From: Bacteroidota bacterium
Lineage (GTDB): Bacteria > Bacteroidota > Bacteroidia > UBA7662 > JAIXUI01
DNA length: 37,602 bases
Reading direction: 5' to 3'
NCBI GenBank assembly: GCA_027484125.1
Contig: JAIXUI010000072.1
Location: 1-37,602, forward strand
In this document: in pieces, positions 1 to 7,286 of the stretch
Position numbering within the stretch: position 1 is the first letter of the stretch
Layout: each line of letters starts with the position of its first letter
Made by a program: the position numbers and the translations under genes
Notes under the pieces: model-generated
What the model saw: only the letters and a program-made list of their open reading frames with translations
What the model was told of the DNA's origin: nothing
The model's database searches: none

Positions 1-696
1 CTCAACTTTCTCTACGGACTAGTCATTCTCCCCGAATCTCTGAAGCCTGAGAACCGTCGAAAGTTCAACTGGAAACGTGCCAATCCTGTTGGTTCTTTGC
101 TCCACCTCAGAAAATACCCCGTGATTTCCGGAATGGTGGCTTCCTTGGTTTTTATCTACATCGCCTCACATGCTGTTCAAAGCACCTGGTCTTTTTTTAC
201 TATCGCACGCTTCAATTGGACAGAAAAGGAAGTAGGCTATTCTCTCGGCTTTGTAGGCATATTGGTTGCTTTGGTACAAGGAGGACTTATTCGATGGATC
301 AATCCTCGCTTGGGCCCTAACAGAAGTGTTTACTTAGGCATTCTCCTTTATGCTCTTGGGTTGATGTTATTCGGTTTTGCCAGCTCCGGTTGGATGATGT
401 ACGTGTTCTTGATTCCATATTGCTTAGGTGGCATTTGCGGCCCTTCACTTCAAGGCATTTTATCGGCGCAAGTGCCGGCTGATGAACAAGGCGAGCTTCA
501 AGGGGCACTTACCAGCTTGGTGAGCCTTACGGCCATAGTTGGACCGCCGCTGATGACCGGACTTTTCTCTTACTTCAGCAGCCCAAAAGCTCCCTTTCAA
601 CTGCCGGGAGCACCGTTTTTATTAGGGGCGCTCTTGTCGGTAATAAGCCTTTATCTGGCCTGGCAAGCGTTGAGCGGCAGACGTAAAAAAGCCTAG
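1..696 (+). CDS. MFS transporter, TCR/Tet type (C-terminal part, cut by window start)
   Basis: The reading frame is open from base 1, so the gene begins outside the window; only the last 231 codons are present. The visible part has about six hydrophobic helices. It starts in the central cytoplasmic loop, where the motif LPESLKPENRRKFNWKRANP is typical of the TCR/Tet branch of the major facilitator superfamily, and ends in a basic tail (GRRKKA). Family members are inner-membrane proton antiporters that export small molecules such as tetracycline; the substrate here cannot be read from sequence. The internal TTG at 97 is not a plausible start because homology-like sequence continues upstream of it. 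No hairpin terminator is evident in the 145 bases before the tRNA. Confidence 0.85.
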   Translation, partial: LNFLYGLVILPESLKPENRRKFNWKRANPVGSLLHLRKYPVISGMVASLVFIYIASHAVQSTWSFFTIARFNWTEKEVGYSLGFVGILVALVQGGLIRWINPRLGPNRSVYLGILLYALGLMLFGFASSGWMMYVFLIPYCLGGICGPSLQGILSAQVPADEQGELQGALTSLVSLTAIVGPPLMTGLFSYFSSPKAPFQLPGAPFLLGALLSVISLYLAWQALSGRRKKA

Positions 697-787
697 GCGA
701 TAGTAAAATCAGATGCCTCTGAACAGCCGAACCCAAGATAACCTACCACCGAAAGACGGAGTAAAAGATAATTGGTTGGCCTAGGCA

Positions 788-819
788 TTGGCCATTGCAT
801 ACAACCTTGGTTATATTTG
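788..819 (+). promoter_or_regulatory. Putative promoter of tRNA-Arg (Bacteroidota type)
   Basis: TATATTTG at 812-819 fits the Bacteroidota -7 element TAnnTTTG. A TTG at 788-790 lies 21 bases upstream as a possible -33 element. The tRNA begins 22 bases after the -7 box, leaving room for a short leader. Confidence 0.5.
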
Positions 820-841
820 CGCCCGCTGCCACGCAGCAACT

Positions 842-913
842 GGCTCCATAGTTCAACGGATAGAATAGAAGTTTCCTAAACTTTAGATGTGGGTTCGATT
901 CCCGCTGGAGCTA
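842..913 (+). tRNA. tRNA-Arg (anticodon CCT)
   Basis: A full cloverleaf can be folded by hand. The acceptor stem is 842-848 with 906-912, with one G-U closing pair. The D stem is 851-854 with 863-866, and the D loop contains GG. The anticodon stem is 868-872 with 880-884, with loop TTCCTAA and anticodon CCT at 875-877. The variable loop is four bases. The T stem is 889-893 with 901-905, with loop TTCGATT. The discriminator base is A at 913, and CCA is not encoded. It reads the AGG arginine codon. Confidence 0.95.
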
Positions 914-914
914 C

Positions 915-950
915 AAAGGCCGCCTTTAATACTTTTGAAGGTGGCCTTTT
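915..950 (+). terminator. Intrinsic terminator of tRNA-Arg
   Basis: A 13-bp stem (915-927 with 937-949, two G-U pairs) closes a 9-base loop and ends in TTTT. It starts one base after the tRNA 3' end, so it both terminates the transcript and defines the tRNA precursor end. Confidence 0.85.
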
Positions 951-1056
951 GCATGAATTGGGATTGAAATTTTTAGCTTTTGAGCGCATTTTTTTGTACT
1001 GTTGGCCTGTTGGTTGGCACTTTTATCTCATTCATCTGAGGATTCTCCACCTTCCC

Positions 1057-1143
1057 TTCGACGAATATTACAAAAACCACGTGTTCGTCGTGAAATACCC
1101 CATTATTCGTCCATTAGAAACACTCTAATATCCCGTTCGTCGT
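1057..1143. repeat. TTCGTCG-type motifs upstream of the LruC gene
   Basis: The 312-base gap between the tRNA terminator and the lipoprotein gene holds no gene. It does contain the palindrome TTCGACGAA (1057-1065) and two copies of GTTCGTCGT (1083-1091 and 1135-1143). They lie 60-170 bases upstream of the promoter and could be operator-like sites or chance; no function is known to me. Confidence 0.35.
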
Positions 1144-1203
1144 ACTTATTAGCCTACTTAAAGAGTGGCGTTTGGTACTAATCTAAAGCAAGGTGTTGCC
1201 CCA

Positions 1204-1233
1204 TTGTCGGGAATGAATACCGCCCTACATTTG
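1204..1233 (+). promoter_or_regulatory. Promoter of LruC-domain lipoprotein gene
   Basis: TTG at 1204-1206, a 19-base spacer and TACATTTG at 1226-1233 match the Bacteroidota sigma-ABfr consensus (-33 TTG, -7 TAnnTTTG) very well. The start codon follows 30 bases later, giving a leader of roughly 20-25 bases without a clear Shine-Dalgarno sequence, as is common in this phylum. Confidence 0.7.
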
Positions 1234-1262
1234 TTTCAGAAACAAAGAACAAAGAACCATAT

Positions 1263-3335
1263 ATGAAAACAACACTTAAAACACTTTTGATGGCATTCGC
1301 AGCCGGCGCGGTGATGACTTCCTGCCAAAAGGATGATAACATTACCACTCCAGGTCAGCCATCTACCATGCAGGAATTGAACATCCCGCAAGGATTTAAA
1401 TTCAATACCCAGCGCGAAGTAAATCTCGATCTTCAAATCAGAGACGTGGCCAATGTCCCTTATCGTGGTGTTGCTTTCGATATTCTTAGTAAACCTCTTG
1501 ATTTAGGCGGTGTTGTGCTTGCCTCTGGCCGAGCCGACATGAACGGACGCTTTGTAGGAACTGTTAACCTGCCTACTTACTTCGACGAAGTAGTGCTTCA
1601 AGTGTATGGCGCTAGTGTTCCTGCCAACTTGGTCATGCCGGTAACCAACACCAACCTGAATTTTACAGTAGGTGGTTCCTCTCCATCTAGTTTAGTGAGC
1701 TATGAAGTAGCTTATCCAAACGCATACAACAACCTCCGAATTCTTGCTGGTGCAAGAACTGAGAACACTTATCTAACCAAGGTTTCTTACCGCTTAGGTA
1801 CTTTCAACAACGATGGTCGTCCGAACTACTTGGAAACCATCAATGATCCAATGCCTCAGCAGTTCTTGAACAACATCAACACCAACTTACCTGAATCACG
1901 CCCGGTCCCTTCTTTCAATCCTGAATACTTGGATGACCGTTACGAGCGTAACATCAACATCACCGAGCTTTCTGATGTGTTTGTAACCTTCGTTACTGAA
2001 GGTGCAGGTTACCGCAACGCGTTATTCTATTATGTCTATGACAAGAATAACCCACCTGCAACTGCCAACGACATCGACTCTTTGATCGCAGTTTTCCCTA
2101 ATGCTTCTTTAGCAGGTTCAGGCGGAAGCATGGTAGCAGGTAACAAAGTCAATATTGGCCGTTTCCCTGCTAACAAAACCATTGGTTTCGCGCTCATCGC
2201 CGACGGCTGGAGAGGTGGTCCACGTGTAGCAGCCGGTAACTGGATTGTTTACTCGAACAAAAACTTCAACACTGCCGTTACTAATCCTAACAACCGCCAG
2301 CAAACTGTTGTGCTTTATGACGCACAAACCCAGCGCTTCATCTTCGGTATGGAAGACATCCTACGCAATGGAAGCTCTGACCAAGACTTCAACGACTGCG
2401 TATTCTATGTGACTTCTAACCCGGTTCGTGCCATCGATACTACCAACATCATCGTCACTCGTCCGGCTGTTGATACCGACAACGATGGTGTATTCGACAC
2501 CTTCGATGAATATCCAACGGATCCAACCAAAGCCTACAACAACTACAGCCCATCCATCAATGGAAACTCTACCCTCGCTTTTGAAGACTTATGGCCTAGC
2601 CAAGGCGACTACGACTTCAACGACCTCGTAGTAGCTTACCGCTTCAACCGCGTCACCAACGCTCAGAACAACGTAGTAGAATTGCAAGGTAAAGTTTGGT
2701 TGAAAGCCATCGGAGCCAGCTTCAAAAATGGATTCGGAATTGAACTTGGCAACGTAGCACCTAATCAAGTGGCTAGTGTATCCGGGCTTCGCAGAAGTGA
2801 AACTTACATCAACGACGCATCCAATGGTTTAGAGCAAGGCCAAAGCAAAGCTACCATCGTAGTATTCGACAATGCTTTCTCGGTTCTTCGTCCGGTAGGT
2901 GCAGGCTTTGTGAACACCGAAGTTGGAAGACCAAAATCTAACAGCGATACCATCAACTTTGTAGTACGCTTTACCAACCCGATCTCGCAAAACACTTTAG
3001 GTACTGCACCGTTCAATCCCTTCTTGATTCAAAATGGAAACCGTGGTGTTGAAGTACACCTTCCAGACCGCGCTCCTACCTCACTCGCTAATCAGAACTT
3101 GTTGGGCACCAATGCTGATAAATCTGTAGCAGCAAATGGAATTTACTACCGCACTTCCAACCGCCTCCCTTGGGCCATCGACATCGCCGGCGACTTCGCT
3201 TACCCGGTTGAGAAAGTGGCGATTATCAACGCTCACCTCCGCTTCGCAGCATGGGCACAAAGTGGTGGCACTCAGTTCCGCGATTGGTTCCTCAACAACA
3301 GCGGATACCGCAACAATACCAACATCTACCGCTAA
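1263..3335 (+). CDS. LruC domain-containing (DUF4114/DUF4842) lipoprotein
   Basis: This is a 690-residue exported lipoprotein. Residues 1-21 form a type II signal peptide with lipobox MTSC, Cys21 being the lipidated residue, followed by QKDDN. The middle carries a DUF4114-like block around residues 359-387 (FGMEDILRNGSSDQDFND). A calcium-loop-like segment DTDNDGVFDTFDEYPTDP follows near 404-421, then the second aspartate block FEDLWPSQGDYDFNDLVVAY near 439-458, which is typical of LruC/DUF4842 proteins. Clustered Asp/Asn residues suggest Ca2+ binding. Such proteins are surface-exposed or periplasmic lipoproteins of Bacteroidota and some other bacteria; their precise role is unknown. The ATG at 1263 is chosen because it gives the complete signal peptide and sits behind a good promoter. 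The gene stands alone, with its own promoter and terminator. Confidence 0.88.
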   Translation: MKTTLKTLLMAFAAGAVMTSCQKDDNITTPGQPSTMQELNIPQGFKFNTQREVNLDLQIRDVANVPYRGVAFDILSKPLDLGGVVLASGRADMNGRFVGTVNLPTYFDEVVLQVYGASVPANLVMPVTNTNLNFTVGGSSPSSLVSYEVAYPNAYNNLRILAGARTENTYLTKVSYRLGTFNNDGRPNYLETINDPMPQQFLNNINTNLPESRPVPSFNPEYLDDRYERNINITELSDVFVTFVTEGAGYRNALFYYVYDKNNPPATANDIDSLIAVFPNASLAGSGGSMVAGNKVNIGRFPANKTIGFALIADGWRGGPRVAAGNWIVYSNKNFNTAVTNPNNRQQTVVLYDAQTQRFIFGMEDILRNGSSDQDFNDCVFYVTSNPVRAIDTTNIIVTRPAVDTDNDGVFDTFDEYPTDPTKAYNNYSPSINGNSTLAFEDLWPSQGDYDFNDLVVAYRFNRVTNAQNNVVELQGKVWLKAIGASFKNGFGIELGNVAPNQVASVSGLRRSETYINDASNGLEQGQSKATIVVFDNAFSVLRPVGAGFVNTEVGRPKSNSDTINFVVRFTNPISQNTLGTAPFNPFLIQNGNRGVEVHLPDRAPTSLANQNLLGTNADKSVAANGIYYRTSNRLPWAIDIAGDFAYPVEKVAIINAHLRFAAWAQSGGTQFRDWFLNNSGYRNNTNIYR

Positions 3336-3360
3336 TCCATATTCTTCATAGTTTGGTTGA

Positions 3361-3393
3361 AGCCGGCTCCTTAAAAGGGCCGGCTTTTTTTTT
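3361..3393 (+). terminator. Intrinsic terminator after LruC gene
   Basis: The stem AGCCGGC (3361-3367) pairs with GCCGGCT (3379-3385), extended by a G-U and a C-G pair. It is followed by an uninterrupted T run to 3393. Confidence 0.85.
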
Positions 3394-3547
3394 GAGCAGC
3401 TTGTTTGTTTTTGGGAGATACAAAATCGCCAACCATTGAGTTAAAAGGCGCTCGGCTTGGCAGGTTTCTGGCTCAAGTGATAGGGAAAACGGTGCTGTAA
3501 ATTTTAATAGGACTTTTATAGAAGTGTAACTCCTTGTTTTTATTTGG

Positions 3548-3820
3548 CCACGAAAGCCACGAAGGGCACGAAAGGTTTTTTGTGTTTATGAGGGGCCCGG
3601 GGGTTCTTTTTATATCCACGAAAGGCACGAAGGGCACGAAAGGTTTTTTGTGTTTATGTGGGGCCCGGGGGTTCTTTTTATGTCCACGAAAGGCACGAAG
3701 GGCACGAAAGGTCTTTTAGTCTATATAAGGCACTAAGGGCAGGAGTTTTCTTTTTTGGCTATGTAATGCATGGAAGTGATTTAACTCTCATTTTTTCGTG
3801 TTTTTCGTGCCTTTCGTGGA
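3548..3820. repeat. 68-bp tandem repeat of CACGAAGG type with inverted end
   Basis: Two nearly identical 68-bp units (3548-3615, 3616-3683) are followed by a third, partial unit from 3684 that degenerates after about 3712. Each unit has a head of short CACGAARG-type words, then a T-rich stretch and a GC block GGGGCCCGGGGG. An inverted copy of the head (TTTTTCGTGCCTTTCGTGGA, ending at 3820) closes the element, so the transcript could fold back on itself. Short ORFs crossing it are repeat-encoded and not credible proteins. From memory, CACGAAGG-word repeats are widespread in environmental bacterial genomes; their function is unknown. Together with 3394-3547, where I see nothing, this fills the gap between the LruC gene and the hip remnants. 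Confidence 0.8.
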
Positions 3821-3866
3821 CTAATTGTTTTAACACAACCTTCCCCTCGGCAATAGGAAAATATTA

Positions 3867-4007
3867 TTGAAGGCCGCCTTTGTAAAGGCAAGAAGGAGGC
3901 AATTGGGTTACACCCAGGAAGTATTTGCGGAGAAGGCTGGGGTTGCTCTTACCGTTATCAGAAAGATTGAGCAAGGCAAAGAAAACCATGAGACAGGGAA
4001 TCGTTAA
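3867..4007 (+). pseudogene. hipB-type XRE antitoxin remnant
   Basis: A 46-codon open stretch encodes a clear helix-turn-helix of the HipB/XRE kind: RRRQLGYTQEVFAEKAGV, then TVIRKIEQGKEN. The frame is open back to 3834 but offers no ATG, only a TTG at 3867, and the CACGAAGG repeat lies directly upstream, so the 5' end is probably lost. After KEN the frame runs out in HETGNR-stop, where HipB proteins normally continue. The ATG of the next gene (hipA-N) lies inside this end at 3988, suggesting a deletion fused hipB to the hipA-N start. An intact antitoxin would bind the operator and the HipA kinase; this copy probably does neither. Confidence 0.7.
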
Positions 4008-4312
4008 GTATAACAACATTCAAGCGGGTCTCCTTACAGAAGACGATCATGGAGAATATCGGTTTGTTTACGACGAGGCTTATGTAGCAAACTATCCTAA
4101 CCAATTCATCACCTTTACCATGCCGGTAAGCCCAAGGCCCTACCGAAGCAATCGGCTTTTTCCGTTTTTTGATGGGCTTATTCCGGAAGGATGGTTATTG
4201 AATATTGCCGCTGAAAGCTGGAAAATTAACAAGAATCACCGCAAGGGCCTGTTGCCAAAATACCATTGGTGCCGAAAGTGTACATCCAGTAAAGCCCGAA
4301 TCTTTTGCATAA
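3988..4312 (+). pseudogene. HipA N-terminal subunit, frameshifted
   Basis: In Bacteroidota, HipA is usually made as two proteins, a ~110-aa N-terminal domain protein and a kinase. From ATG 3988 the product begins MRQGIVKYNNIQAGLLTEDD and contains the family motif FFDGLIPEGWLL, so this is the N-terminal subunit. Near 4249 the frame breaks: after HRKGL the homology continues in another frame as CCQNTIGAESV, then VKPESFA and a stop at 4310-4312. A few bases appear to be missing between GGC (4246-4248) and TGT (4250-4252). The intact form would overlap the kinase start at 4305 by 8 bases. In its own frame the broken product would run on to 4374. Confidence 0.75.
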
Positions 4313-5078
4313 ATGTCTTTACTGTTATGAAGGGCTGGAAGAATCACAAGTTGACTATCACCCTCAATGTGTAAAAGCCTTTTGGGGGACTAAGCATCCA
4401 CCTGCTTTTCCTTATCAGCTGGAAGAAATGGAAAAGTTGGCCAAAAAAACCGCACAACATTCCATAACTATTCCGGGTGTGCAACCCAAATTGTCATTAG
4501 GATGGATAAAAACAGCATGGGATAACGGCCATCAAAATCGGTTGACCAATATTGATGCGCTGGAAGGGCGATACATGCTAAAACCACAAAATGCTAAATA
4601 TCCGCAGATGCCCGAGAATGAGCATCTTTCTATGAAACTGGCCGCATTGTTTGGGATAAGCATTGTGCCGGTAAGCATGATTCGTTGGTTATCCGGTGAA
4701 TTATGCTTCATCACCAAACGCATTGACCGCAACACCGACGGATCTAAAAATCACAAGATTGATTTTTTACAAATCTTAGAGTTATCTGATAAATACTTAG
4801 GCACTATGGAAACACTAGGCCAAACCATTGGTGATTTATCAGTAAATACTTTGCTTGATAAGTTGCGTTTTTTTAAATTGTCGGTCTTTAATTACATCAT
4901 TGGAAACAACGATATGCACTTGAAAAATTACTCCATGATTTTGATTGAAATGGGGTGGGTGCTTTCGCCTTTTTATGATTTATTAAATGTAAAACTGATC
5001 TCACCTAAGGATAAAGACGATTCCGCTTTGATGCTTGGAGGTAAAAAATCGAACTTCAATATTTATAGTGCTACATGA
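4305..5078 (+). pseudogene. HipA kinase subunit, C-terminally truncated
   Basis: This 257-aa product starts at a TTG overlapping the hipA-N stop. It opens with the Cys-rich head CLYCYEG...YHPQC found in split HipA kinases. The ATP-binding loop GVQPKLSLG is at residues 58-66, the catalytic loop NNDMHLKN at 201-208 (Asp203 the expected base, Asn208 metal ligand), and FYDLLN at 223-228 (Asp225 metal ligand). HipA is a Ser/Thr kinase that inactivates glutamyl-tRNA synthetase in E. coli; targets of the Bacteroidota branch may differ. The protein stops at YSAT, about 50 residues short of the usual ~310, so the C-terminal helical part is missing. All active-site motifs remain, but with the partners broken I treat it as a decaying gene. 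The following 256 bases to the next gene hold no recognisable HipA tail. Confidence 0.7.
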
Positions 5079-5334
5079 AAAGACCACCTGTAAGCGGCTT
5101 ACTTCACAACAAAACCCTTTTTCAATAAGTTGTCCATGCTAGAGCATTAATCTTGAAGTTCTGAGCAAATAAGTGCGAAGCCTTTAAACCAATTCGCCTA
5201 AGTGAATTTTTAAATTTGTTTGAAAATCTGGTCAAAAAGATTCATATTCATCTCAGAGAACAGGATTAATTTTACTAAAAAGCACGTTGATTTTTCCCTC
5301 TCAATGTCAATTTTGCTGTCGTCACCGATTCTCA

Positions 5335-6039
5335 ATGAAAACCAAAATGAAAATTAGCCATATTAGTAAAAAAGAAATTGCAAAAGGCGAAGAAATAATC
5401 GGTCAAGACCTAAGAGAAGGCATTTTCAACCTTATAAAATCCGAGTATCCCGACTTTGATGCTAACAGCTACATCAGCTTAGCAGAGCTCAACCAGTACA
5501 GGCGCCATTACCTGACCTCATTAATCATTCAAGAAAAAGGGGAATTAGCCATCATCGACAGTGATGTGATGAAGGCAATACAAGATAACGCCATCCTTTC
5601 AGAGAATATTCAAGATGAGATAGAAGCTGAGATAACCTTTGGGCAAAAAATTGCAGACAAAGTGGCTGCATTTGGCGGCAGCTGGACCTTCATTATCACA
5701 TTCTTTTCCTTTATACTCCTCTGGATAGCCATTAACATTTGGATATTAACCACAAAACCCTTTGATCCTTTTCCGTTTATTCTTTTAAATCTAATCCTAT
5801 CTTGTTTGGCTGCAATACAAGCTCCCATTATTATGATGAGTCAAAACAGACAAGAACAAAAGGATCGACAAAGAAGTGAACATGATTATAAGATTAATCT
5901 AAAAGCAGAGCTTGAAATAAAATTGATAAGTGAAAAAATTGACCATTTGCTAGTTCATCAAAATAAAAAACTATTGGAAATACAAGAAGTTCAAATAGAC
6001 TATTTGGAGGACTTGCTTAAAGAATTAAAGAAAAAATGA
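5335..6039 (+). CDS. DUF1003 family membrane protein
   Basis: This 234-aa protein is of the DUF1003 family. The N-terminal ~90 residues are soluble and charged. The block IADKVAAFGGSWTFII leads into two transmembrane helices (roughly residues 105-130 and 138-160) separated by the short conserved loop around PFDPFPFI. The family signature LNLILSCLAAIQAPIIMMSQ follows, then RQEQKDR and a charged coiled-coil tail ending in LLKELKKK. The molecular function of DUF1003 proteins is unknown. ATG 5335 is chosen because upstream codons (TTG 5287 onward) look non-coding; ATG 5347 is an equal alternative. It overlaps the next gene by four bases (ATGA), which implies translational coupling. Confidence 0.85.
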   Translation: MKTKMKISHISKKEIAKGEEIIGQDLREGIFNLIKSEYPDFDANSYISLAELNQYRRHYLTSLIIQEKGELAIIDSDVMKAIQDNAILSENIQDEIEAEITFGQKIADKVAAFGGSWTFIITFFSFILLWIAINIWILTTKPFDPFPFILLNLILSCLAAIQAPIIMMSQNRQEQKDRQRSEHDYKINLKAELEIKLISEKIDHLLVHQNKKLLEIQEVQIDYLEDLLKELKKK

Positions 6040-6392
6040 AATTAGAAAACCGGAGGCAACAAGTAACCCCGTTGCCTAAATTCCTTTTCAGATTAGGACG
6101 CTATGCAATTTTTGCGCTAGGCTTAATCGTGTTTTCAGTATTACTTGGGACGATAGGATATCATCAATTTGGAGAAATATCATGGCTCGACAGTTTTCAC
6201 ATGGCTTGCATGATCCTTACTGGTATGGGACCTGTTATGACCATGACTACACCGGCGGCCAAATTGTTTTCCTCTTTTTATGCCTTGTATAGCGGTGTTG
6301 CATTTTTAAGTATTACTGCTGTTTTCTTCGCCCCAATTATCCATAGGTTGTTGCATATCTTACATGTAGAACAAGACGACCGTCAATACTGA
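6036..6392 (+). CDS. Small two-helix, pore-like membrane protein
   Basis: This 118-aa protein has a first membrane helix around residues 20-42 and a second around 80-105. The segment between them (SWLDSFHMACMILTGMGPV) resembles the pore helix plus a degenerate selectivity filter of two-TM ion channels (Ion_trans_2-like), with TGMGPV in place of TVGYG. The second helix block FYALYSGVAFLSITAVFFAP supports that comparison. I recall similar ~120-130-aa proteins in Bacteroidota and cyanobacteria without a known function. Because the filter does not match a potassium channel, ion selectivity is open. It is translationally coupled to the DUF1003 gene, so the two products may act in one membrane complex. 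Confidence 0.7.
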   Translation: MKLENRRQQVTPLPKFLFRLGRYAIFALGLIVFSVLLGTIGYHQFGEISWLDSFHMACMILTGMGPVMTMTTPAAKLFSSFYALYSGVAFLSITAVFFAPIIHRLLHILHVEQDDRQY

Positions 6393-6709
6393 CTAAAAAA
6401 GAAGGATATGCACTTTTGTAAAAAAACGAAGTAACCTTCCCAAACTATCGTTTCTCAGCTGTATTTTTTTTCGTGAGTTTACACTGATCTATCCCCTCGA
6501 ACAGCCTGTTACAAATCTTCGGAAAAACTGTTTCAATGAAAGTCTTATATCGTAGTGTATATCCCTATTAAATCGAGTAGGAAGGTGGGGATTACTCCCC
6601 TATTGTAGTGGCTATTTTTCTCCTACATCAGTTTCTCTTCATTGGCATTCGCGCATACCTCCTACAGCGTGTGAACTCAGCCCTCTCAGGGTAAGTGTCT
6701 GCTTGCTAT
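6393..6709. other. Intergenic region, no gene recognised
   Basis: There are about 317 bases between the two-helix protein gene and the left xre fragment. I see no convincing ORF, RNA gene or terminator. The sequence stops resembling its right-hand counterpart exactly at 6717/6718, where the duplicated segment begins. Confidence 0.6.
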
Positions 6710-6778
6710 TCATGCGCGGTTGGCCATGTCTTGCTGACTCAAGCCTATTTTATTGCGCATGGTTTTCAGAATGTCCAT
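6710..6778 (-). pseudogene. xre 5' fragment (22 codons), left copy
   Basis: Reading leftward from ATG at 6778, the product is MDILKTMRNKIGLSQQDMAN followed by RA and a stop. The first 20 residues are identical to the start of the intact regulator at 11926-12441, after which unrelated sequence begins. It keeps the same upstream promoter (CAAAACTA on the plus strand, 6804-6811, i.e. TAGTTTTG on the minus strand) and palindromic array. It is a by-product of the direct duplication and cannot bind DNA by itself. Confidence 0.85.
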
Positions 6779-7059
6779 ATCCAATACTTAATGGAGCTTG
6801 TGGCAAAACTAAATTTTTCACCACATTTTGCCACAACCTTGTGGCAAAAGTTATTGTGGCAAAAAAAATTGCCACAGGTAAAAATGCCACAGCCTTGTGG
6901 CAAAAGTGTCTGTGGCAAAATAAATTGCTACAGGGAAAAATGCCACAGCTTTGTGGCAAAAGTTGTTGTGGCAAAAAAAATTGCCACTGGGCAAGTTGAT
7001 ACAGCCTTGTAGCAGAATGAAATTTTTCTTTGTAACAGTGTTGGAGATTACGCACCTCA
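6718..7059. repeat. Left copy of ~342-bp direct duplication
   Basis: This segment matches 12381-12723 in the same orientation, with a modest number of substitutions. Shared content, left to right, is the first 20 codons of xre (minus strand), its leader and promoter, the palindromic array, and a short tail (GAATGAARTTTTTCTTT onward). The two copies bracket about 5.3 kb that contains the restriction-methylation locus. Confidence 0.85.
6830..7013. repeat. 56-bp palindromic array, left copy
   Basis: Units start at 6830, 6886 and 6942, with a 16-base partial unit at 6998-7013; the period is exactly 56. Each unit contains the perfect or near-perfect palindrome GCCACA-N4-TGTGGC and a second inverted repeat TGTGGCAA...TTGCCACA around an A-rich centre. 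There are no unique spacers, so this is not a CRISPR array. ORFs reported across it on both strands are repeat artefacts. Confidence 0.9.
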
Positions 7060-7175
7060 GTTCCCTGCTGGGGGGAAACCAACAGCTTCTACTCGATGCG
7101 GAACGCACAAAAGCTTAATCTTGGCGGAGTCTCGACCTCATTGCGCTTGACCTCCTGTTATGCCCTATGATTCTG

Positions 7176-7282
7176 TCATTCGATAGCTATTTTGTCTATC
7201 TCTTTCATCAGTCTATCCGTTTCTGTCAAGGCTACGATGATTTTCTGATAATGTTTAATATCGTCAAACTCTAATTCAATGG
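7176..7282 (-). pseudogene. C-terminal fragment of a second type ISP-like enzyme
   Basis: Read from about 7282 leftward, the frame gives IELEFDDIKHYQKIIVALTE, then TDRLMKEIDK and a stop at 7176-7178. This matches the C-terminus of the full enzyme encoded at 7883-10966 (KLEFEDIFHYQKIIVALTE, TDRLMKEIDR). At the DNA level, 7194-7250 equals 7904-7960 with a single mismatch. Only the last ~35 codons remain, directly abutting the DUF1016 remnant. Confidence 0.85.
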
Positions 7283-7286
7283 TTTT

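Noticed and set aside
889-1128. 79-codon plus-strand ORF after the tRNA
   Set aside because: It begins inside the tRNA T arm and runs through the terminator hairpin.
3534-3870. Small proteins with HESHEGHERF- or KGTKGTKG-type sequence
   Set aside because: They are direct translations of the 68-bp CACGAAGG repeat, with no homology, start site or coding bias.
6830-7013. CRISPR array
   Set aside because: The repeats are contiguous with no unique spacers, each unit is 56 bases with internal palindromes, and no cas gene is present.
6695-7108. Overlapping ORFs of 85-110 codons on both strands across the left palindromic array (and similarly 12413-12665)
   Set aside because: They are generated by the 56-bp repeat, which lacks stop codons in several frames; the translations are repetitive, shift frame each unit, and there is no start signal of their own.
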